Source: Actinoplanes xinjiangensis
Lineage (GTDB): Bacteria; Actinomycetota; Actinomycetes; Mycobacteriales; Micromonosporaceae
Direction: 5' to 3'
NCBI RefSeq assembly: GCF_003148685.1
Contig: NZ_QGGR01000008.1
Coordinates: forward strand, 186,001 to 250,000
Length of the DNA stretch: 64,000 bases
In this document: positions 59,706-64,000 of the stretch, one piece after another
Layout of the letters: each line of letters starts with the position of its first letter
How positions within the stretch are numbered: the stretch's first letter is position 1
The notes under the pieces: generated by a model
What the model saw: only the letters and a program-made list of their open reading frames with translations
What the model was told of the DNA's origin: nothing
Database searches by the model: none
Position numbers and translations under genes: made by a program

Positions 59706-59722
59706 TCACCCCCGGCGGATGA
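59706..59722. promoter_or_regulatory. Island palindrome 7 (TCACCCCCGGCGGATGA)
   Basis: Minus strand: 23-bp spacer, CACCAT (59677-59682), leaderless start at 59670. As with palindrome 2, its minus-strand end TGA is the stop codon of the upstream gene (the phosphatase). Confidence 0.78.
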
Positions 59723-61538
59723 GCGATCGGGGGGTACGGCAGCCGGTCTGTTCCAGCCAGCCGCACAGCACCCGGTACACGGCGTCGGCACCGGTCAGCG
59801 GTCCGGGTACGGCGAAGTCGCGGGGGTGGATGAGGACCGGCCGTTCCTGGGCCCCGCCCAGGCCGCCGTGACAGCCGATCAACTCCTCGAACGCGGCGAC
59901 CTCACCCGCGACCGGATCCCACAGACTGTTGATCACCAGGTCGCCGGTGTGGTCCAGGCTGTCGTGGCGGCGCAGGTCGTCGGCGGCGTGCGGCCCGAAT
60001 CCGGCCAGCGGATCGGCGCCGTCGACGTGGTCGTCGCGCAGCCGGCGCCGCCCGTCCCGGCCGAGTACCACCGGCCCGTCCCGCCCGGACCGGACCATCA
60101 CCCACCCGATCCCGGGATGCCCGGTGAGGGCCGGCAGCAGCTGGGGAAACCGCTGCTCCAGTTCCTCGACGGTGGCCCGCCCCGGCAACCGCGGGAAGTA
60201 CACCAGAGCCAGATTGCCGCCGGCCGCCACGACGAGGTCCTCGCCGGGCAGTTCCCCGGCGAGCAGGTCCTCCAGGGTCAGACCGTAGCGCTGCCGGAAG
60301 GTGGCACCCTGGCTCTGCCCGTGATCGGAGAGCACCACGAAGCGGTACGGCCGGGGTGCCGCCGCCGCGACCTCCTCCAGGACGGCCAGCACCCCGTCGA
60401 TGCCGTCGAGGGAGGCCAGCGCCTCCGGACGGGCCGGACCGGCGTGGTGGGCGATCTCGTCGTAGTCGACGAGATCGCAGAAGACCGTGGGCGCGCCGCG
60501 CATGATCTGCTCGGCGATCACGGTCAGGTTGAGGTTGCGCAGCAGCACGTTGGTGGCGCCGCGCAGCAGTACGTAACGCCAGTCCCGGTGCATTCTCGGT
60601 TCCACCTGGCGCAGCCGCTGCCGGCGGGCCTGATGCAGCTCCTTGACGATCTCGCCGGCGGCGAGCACCAGCGAGCGGGTCAGGCCGAACGGGTCGAGCA
60701 GGTACGCGCTCAGGTAGCGGGCCGGCCCGGGCCGGCGCCCCCGCAGGGTGCTCATCGTGAACAGCGAGGTGGACGCGTCGCCGGAGAACACGTTGCTCAC
60801 GCTCACACCGCCGTCGGCGAGCAGGCCGCGGCCGTCGGACAGGCGGGACTCGACGAGGGCGCTGTCAGCCGGATGATTCGTCACGACGAGGCGGCCGGCC
60901 GGCTTCTCGTACCAGCGGAATGCCGGAACCCGATCGCTCGCGCCGTGCAGGAGCCCGGCCTGGCTGGCCGGCGTCGTCGCCGGCATCCGGGCGTGCCACT
61001 TGGTGAGCGTGTGGCTGCCGGAGCGCAGCCACCGTCCGATGGTCGGCAGGTTGCCCGCCTCGATCGCCCACCGGGCCAGCGGCGCGGACAGCCCGTCGAT
61101 CTGGATCATGATGACGCCGGGCACGGTGGTCGGTGGCACACTGCGCCGGAAACGCCGGTTGACCCGCAGCAGATGTCTGGTCGCGACGCCCTGCTGTCCC
61201 GCGGTGACCAGCCACAACCCGATGGTCATCAGGATCGCGCCGAGCCATGACGCCCAGAACGCCGGCCAGAACCCGTCGACGTGGATCCCCGGAGTCACCT
61301 GGAGCGCGACCCAGACCAGCAGGCTCTGGACGACGATCCAGCCGGCCACCACGCCGGGCCAGCCGATCGCCGACAGCAGGGTCACCAGCAGCGGCCGGAG
61401 CACCGCCGCGAACACGCCCAGGACGATCGCGACGGCCGGCACCGCCCAGGGGCCGTCGGCGGTGATGCCGGGCAGCAGTCCGATGACGACACCCGTCACC
61501 ACCGCGCCGACGACGACGGTCACCAGTGCGCGCATCAT
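59706..61538 (-). CDS. Holin-like membrane domain fused to alkaline-phosphatase-superfamily phosphodiesterase
   Basis: A 610-residue protein. Residues 1-120 are a four-helix phage-holin-4/YvlD-like domain (ALVTVVVGAVVTGVVIGLLPGI, VPAVAIVLGVFAAVLRPLLVTLLSAIGWPG, WIVVQSLLVWVALQVTPGIHVDGFW, WLGAILMTIGLWLV). The rest is a type I phosphodiesterase: VIMIQIDGLSAPLARWAIEAGNLPTIGRWL (metal Asp), MPATTPASQAGLLHG (nucleophile Thr), FCDLVDYDEIAHHAGP and VVLSDHGQSQGATF (D-H, H). Probably cleaves phosphodiester or lipid head groups at the membrane. Leaderless start from palindrome 8. Confidence 0.88.
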   Translation of the reverse strand: MMRALVTVVVGAVVTGVVIGLLPGITADGPWAVPAVAIVLGVFAAVLRPLLVTLLSAIGWPGVVAGWIVVQSLLVWVALQVTPGIHVDGFWPAFWASWLGAILMTIGLWLVTAGQQGVATRHLLRVNRRFRRSVPPTTVPGVIMIQIDGLSAPLARWAIEAGNLPTIGRWLRSGSHTLTKWHARMPATTPASQAGLLHGASDRVPAFRWYEKPAGRLVVTNHPADSALVESRLSDGRGLLADGGVSVSNVFSGDASTSLFTMSTLRGRRPGPARYLSAYLLDPFGLTRSLVLAAGEIVKELHQARRQRLRQVEPRMHRDWRYVLLRGATNVLLRNLNLTVIAEQIMRGAPTVFCDLVDYDEIAHHAGPARPEALASLDGIDGVLAVLEEVAAAAPRPYRFVVLSDHGQSQGATFRQRYGLTLEDLLAGELPGEDLVVAAGGNLALVYFPRLPGRATVEELEQRFPQLLPALTGHPGIGWVMVRSGRDGPVVLGRDGRRRLRDDHVDGADPLAGFGPHAADDLRRHDSLDHTGDLVINSLWDPVAGEVAAFEELIGCHGGLGGAQERPVLIHPRDFAVPGPLTGADAVYRVLCGWLEQTGCRTPRSLIRRG

Positions 61539-61573
61539 GCGCGCCAGTGTCGGTTCGTGCCGCCGCCCGCACG

Positions 61574-61590
61574 CCATCCCCGCCGGATGA
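61574..61590. promoter_or_regulatory. Island palindrome 8 (CCATCCCCGCCGGATGA), bidirectional
   Basis: Minus strand: 22-bp spacer, GACACT (61546-61551), ATG at 61538. Plus strand: 23-bp spacer, GACCAT (61614-61619), ATG at 61626. Both starts lie exactly 35 nt from the palindrome and lack ribosome sites, a symmetrical divergent leaderless pair. Confidence 0.82.
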
Positions 61591-61625
61591 TGCCCGGCCG
61601 CGGACCGGCCGCCGACCATGGCGGC

Positions 61626-62561
61626 ATGACCTCACCGACCGGGAAGATTCTGGGCGCCGTCCCGCGGCGGCTGCGCGCGCCGGTCGTCACCGTGCTCAAC
61701 GAACTCCTGCGGGTGCAGATCTTCGACCGGTCGATGACACTCGCCGCGCAGGCGTTCACCTCGGTGTTCCCGCTGCTCATCATGTTGAGCGCGCTGGTCG
61801 GCGGTGGCTCGCGCCGGCATCTGGACGAGCTGGTGCGCCTGCCCGACGCCGGCGCCCGGCTGCTCGACGACGCGCTCGACGGCAGCCACAGCAACGCGTT
61901 CGGCCTGGTGGGCGGGTTGATCGTGATCCTGTCGGCGACCGGGCTGGCGCGGGCGCTGGCCCGGTCGTACCGGACGGTGTGGCAGGTGCCGGGCCGCCGG
62001 GCCGGGGCGGCGGCCACCGGATGGCAGATCGGCACGGTGCTGATGCTGGTCGGCTTCCTGGTCGTGATCCGGTTGCTCAGCAGCCTGACCGGGCTGCTGC
62101 CGGCGCCCCGGGCCGGGCAGGTGGTGGTGACCGCGCTCGCCGACCTGGCGCTGGCCGTGCTGCTGCCCCGGATCCTGCTCGGCCCGGTGGTGCGGTGGTC
62201 GAAGCTGCTGCTGGCCGGCGCCCTGTTCGCCGCGGCCATGGTCGGTGTCCGGGCCGGTGGCGCGCTCTATCTGCCGCGGGCCCTGGAGTCCAGCACCGAA
62301 CGGTACGGGACGATCGGGCTGGCGTTCACCTACATCGGCTGGCTGTACGTGCTGTCGTTCTGCCTACTGCTGACCGCGGTCCTCGCCGGTGTGCTGCAGG
62401 TGCCGGATCAGGAACGCCAGGATCACCTCACACAGCCCGACGAGCAGGCTGCCGATGCCGGTCAGCACGACGAGGGTGGCGAGCGAGAGGTTCGGCAGGA
62501 CGACGAAGGCGACCCCGAGCAGCATCGTCAGCACGCCCACGATCACCAGCGCGGGCCGTAG
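61626..62561 (+). CDS. YihY-like membrane protein with a C-terminal tail overlapping the convergent gene
   Basis: A 311-residue membrane protein. The YihY-like part is VQIFDRSMTLAAQAFTSVFPLLIMLSALVGG, then NAFGLVGGLIVILSATGLARALARSYRTVWQVPG, and four more helices to TYIGWLYVLSFCLLLTAVLAGVLQV near residue 260. The remaining 50 or so residues are polar (ERQDHLTQPDEQAADAGQHD) and run 198 bp into the opposite-strand HdeD gene. The tail is probably a by-product of a lost stop codon. Driven by palindrome 8. Confidence 0.78.
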   Translation: MTSPTGKILGAVPRRLRAPVVTVLNELLRVQIFDRSMTLAAQAFTSVFPLLIMLSALVGGGSRRHLDELVRLPDAGARLLDDALDGSHSNAFGLVGGLIVILSATGLARALARSYRTVWQVPGRRAGAAATGWQIGTVLMLVGFLVVIRLLSSLTGLLPAPRAGQVVVTALADLALAVLLPRILLGPVVRWSKLLLAGALFAAAMVGVRAGGALYLPRALESSTERYGTIGLAFTYIGWLYVLSFCLLLTAVLAGVLQVPDQERQDHLTQPDEQAADAGQHDEGGEREVRQDDEGDPEQHRQHAHDHQRGP

Positions 62562-62960
62562 CGGACCGTGCTGGGCGACCCCGGCCAGCAGCAGCGCGAG
62601 TCCGCTGAGGATCCAGGTGGTCCCGAAGACGATCGCCAGGACGAGCAGGCCGGTGACCAGGTTGCGCAGGCAGGCCAGCCCGGCGACCAGCACGATGATG
62701 CCGATGACACCGGACAGGACGTGCCCGGCGACGCTGCGGCCGGTCGGCAGGAAGGCCGCGACGATCCGGGCCAGACCGCCGGCGACCAGCCAGATGCCGG
62801 TGAGGATCGCCATCGCCTTCAGCGAGATGTCCGGCCAGATCAGGACGGTGAGTCCCAGGGCCACCGCGAACAGGCCGGTGACCAGCAGCGTCCACCACGG
62901 GAACGGCTGCGTGCGGAGTTCGGTGGCCGCGTCGGGCCACCGCGGTGCGGTGTCGGTCAT
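62364..62960 (-). CDS. HdeD/DUF308-type membrane protein
   Basis: A 198-residue six-helix membrane protein: WWTLLVTGLFAVALGLTVLIWPDISLKAMAILTGIWLVAGGLARIVAAFLP, HVLSGVIGIIVLVAGLACLRNLVTGLLVLAIVFGTTWILSGLALLLAG and PALVIVGVLTMLLGVAFVVLPNLSLATLVVLTGIGSLLVGLCEVILAF (family order). It is a second HdeD-type protein in the island, longer than the one at 43854. CAGCCT ends 6 nt before the ATG, and no ribosome site is present. Its last 66 codons overlap the convergent YihY-like gene. Confidence 0.87.
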   Translation of the reverse strand: MTDTAPRWPDAATELRTQPFPWWTLLVTGLFAVALGLTVLIWPDISLKAMAILTGIWLVAGGLARIVAAFLPTGRSVAGHVLSGVIGIIVLVAGLACLRNLVTGLLVLAIVFGTTWILSGLALLLAGVAQHGPLRPALVIVGVLTMLLGVAFVVLPNLSLATLVVLTGIGSLLVGLCEVILAFLIRHLQHTGEDRGQQ

Positions 62961-62994
62961 GCGGTCAGGCTGGGCGACCCCGGGTGGCCGGGGA

Positions 62995-63011
62995 TCACCC
63001 GGAGCGGGTGA
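62995..63011. promoter_or_regulatory. Island palindrome 9 (TCACCCGGAGCGGGTGA)
   Basis: A perfect 7-bp-arm palindrome with a 3-bp centre. Minus strand: 22-bp spacer, CAGCCT (62967-62972), leaderless ATG at 62960. Confidence 0.8.
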
Positions 63012-63030
63012 GCCACGGCCACGCCGGGCG

Positions 63031-64000
63031 TCAGATCAGGCCGGACTGGCGGGCGGTGACCACGGCCTCCCGGCGGCGGGCGGCACCCAGTTTGCGGTAG
63101 ATCGATCTCATGTGGGCCTTGACCGTGTTCACCGAGATCCCCAGGTTCTCGGCGATCTCGCCGGCGGTCAGCACGGTCGGCAGGTACTGGAGCACGTCGA
63201 CCTCGCGTTCGCTGAGCGGCCCGGCGGACGGGGTCGGCGAGATGATCGGGATCTCCCCGGTGATCTCGCCGAGTACTCCGTCGCCGGCCGGGCCGCGCAG
63301 CTCGGTGAGCCAGTGCTGGCGTTCGGCGAGGACCATCACCCGGTTGACGTCGAAGGTGCGGAACGGCCGGCGGATGCGCTCCGGTTCGGCGGCCGCCAGT
63401 GCCTGGGCCAGTGCCTCGCTCGCCACCGAGCTGCGGCCCTGGGTGTCGGCGGCCAGCGCGGTGAGGATCCAGGCGGCGGTCGCGGACACCCGGTCGGAGC
63501 CGTCGCGGACCCGGCCCAGCAGGGTGGCGGCGACCGGCAGGTTACCGGTGGCCAGCAGCGCCCGCGCCAGCAGGACCTGTTCGGCGGCGGTGATCACGAC
63601 CCGGCTGCCGTAGGCCATCACGACCGCGGCGGGGTCACCGCTGGCCAGCCGGATCTCCGCTCCGGCGAGATCGAGTATCCGGTCGACCTGTGATGCGGAC
63701 AGCGGTGGGCCGGATTCGGCGCGGACCTGCCCGAGCAGGGAACGGGCGCCGGCCGTGTCGCCGCGGTCCAGCATGAGCCGGACCCGGATCGTCCCCGCGA
63801 CGACGAACTGAGTGGCCTCCGGGACCTCACCGAGCGCGTGCAGCCCCTTGCGCAGCCAATCCTCGGTCTCCGGTTCACGACCGCGCTCGGATTCGATCAT
63901 CGCCTGGGCCAGATAGGCGGGCGCGACAGCGGCGTCGCCTCCGCTGTCGATCCGGCGGGCGGCCTCCACGGCGGCGTTCGCGTGGTCGGCGGCGTCGCCC
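63031..64000 (-). CDS. LuxR-family regulator, MalT-like C-terminal part (5' end beyond window)
   Basis: The last 323 residues or more of a large LuxR regulator. Alpha-helical repeats of TPR type (YLAQAMIESERGREPETEDWLRKGLHAL, ARSLLGQVRAESGPPL, EQVLLARALLATGNLPVAATLLGRVRDGS) are followed by a LuxR helix-turn-helix: LSEREVDVLQYLPTVLTAGEIAENLGISVNTVKAHMRSIYRKLGAARRREAV (family order). The missing N-terminus would show whether it is a STAND ATPase. It lies directly beside the palindrome-marked island and is a candidate regulator, but its promoter is outside the window. Confidence 0.88.
   Translation of the reverse strand, partial: GDAADHANAAVEAARRIDSGGDAAVAPAYLAQAMIESERGREPETEDWLRKGLHALGEVPEATQFVVAGTIRVRLMLDRGDTAGARSLLGQVRAESGPPLSASQVDRILDLAGAEIRLASGDPAAVVMAYGSRVVITAAEQVLLARALLATGNLPVAATLLGRVRDGSDRVSATAAWILTALAADTQGRSSVASEALAQALAAAEPERIRRPFRTFDVNRVMVLAERQHWLTELRGPAGDGVLGEITGEIPIISPTPSAGPLSEREVDVLQYLPTVLTAGEIAENLGISVNTVKAHMRSIYRKLGAARRREAVVTARQSGLI

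Overview
The window is very GC-rich, gene-dense, and full of 4-bp start/stop overlaps and GTG starts. Its gene content is actinobacterial: XRE/DUF5753 regulators, SigE and ECF42 sigma factors, ClpC, an Rv1733c-family protein, and an EACC1/caspase pair. The best guess is a filamentous actinomycete of the Micromonosporaceae, for example Actinoplanes. This is inferred from composition and family content, not from a database match. No rRNA, tRNA, CRISPR array or transposase was seen.

Layout. 1-2.1 kb: gcvP (truncated by the window edge) behind a glycine riboswitch. 2.1-11.8 kb: mixed metabolic and accessory genes, including two aldo/keto reductases, a tandem pair of RlaP-like nucleotidyltransferases, a pentapeptide-repeat protein, an AbiEii-like nucleotidyltransferase with a small partner, a methyltransferase and a P-loop kinase. 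11.8-14.6 kb: small membrane proteins divergent from a small Cys-containing protein and an XRE/DUF5753 regulator, with phased repeats between them. 14.7-16.5 kb: a NarL-type two-component system. 17.4-21.2 kb: a ClpC paralogue coupled to a membrane protein and an RraA-like protein. 21.2-23.7 kb: an EACC1-caspase conflict module whose caspase/DUF4429/membrane polypeptide is split by one in-frame amber codon. 23.9-29.6 kb: an esterase, a PucR-type regulator, a SigE-type sigma factor with its membrane partner, and an ECF42-YCII pair. 29.7-35.1 kb: an acyl-CoA dehydrogenase operon and a frameshifted AraC regulator. 35.1-37.4 kb: an ArsR-ArsC fusion, a VOC protein and ChrA. 37.7-42.3 kb: small stress-type and housekeeping genes.

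43.2-63.0 kb looks like one stress/low-oxygen regulon island. It encodes a K+ channel, HdeD and DUF7144 membrane proteins, an M48 protease, a lipid kinase, DUF6325 and Rv1733c proteins, the complete arginine deiminase pathway (arcD-arcA-arcB-arcC), a holin-like/phosphatase fusion and two YihY-like proteins. Nine copies of a 17-bp palindrome (consensus TCAYCC-N5-GGRTGA) lie in front of its transcription units. Each is 22-23 bp from a SANNNT or AANNNT hexamer, making 13 candidate promoters, and four sites serve both flanking genes. In seven promoters the hexamer lies 6-7 nt before the start codon, which predicts leaderless mRNAs driven by an activator bound near -43. A LuxR-type regulator, cut by the window edge, follows the island. 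This regulon architecture is the most striking signal in the window; the amber-split caspase gene is second.
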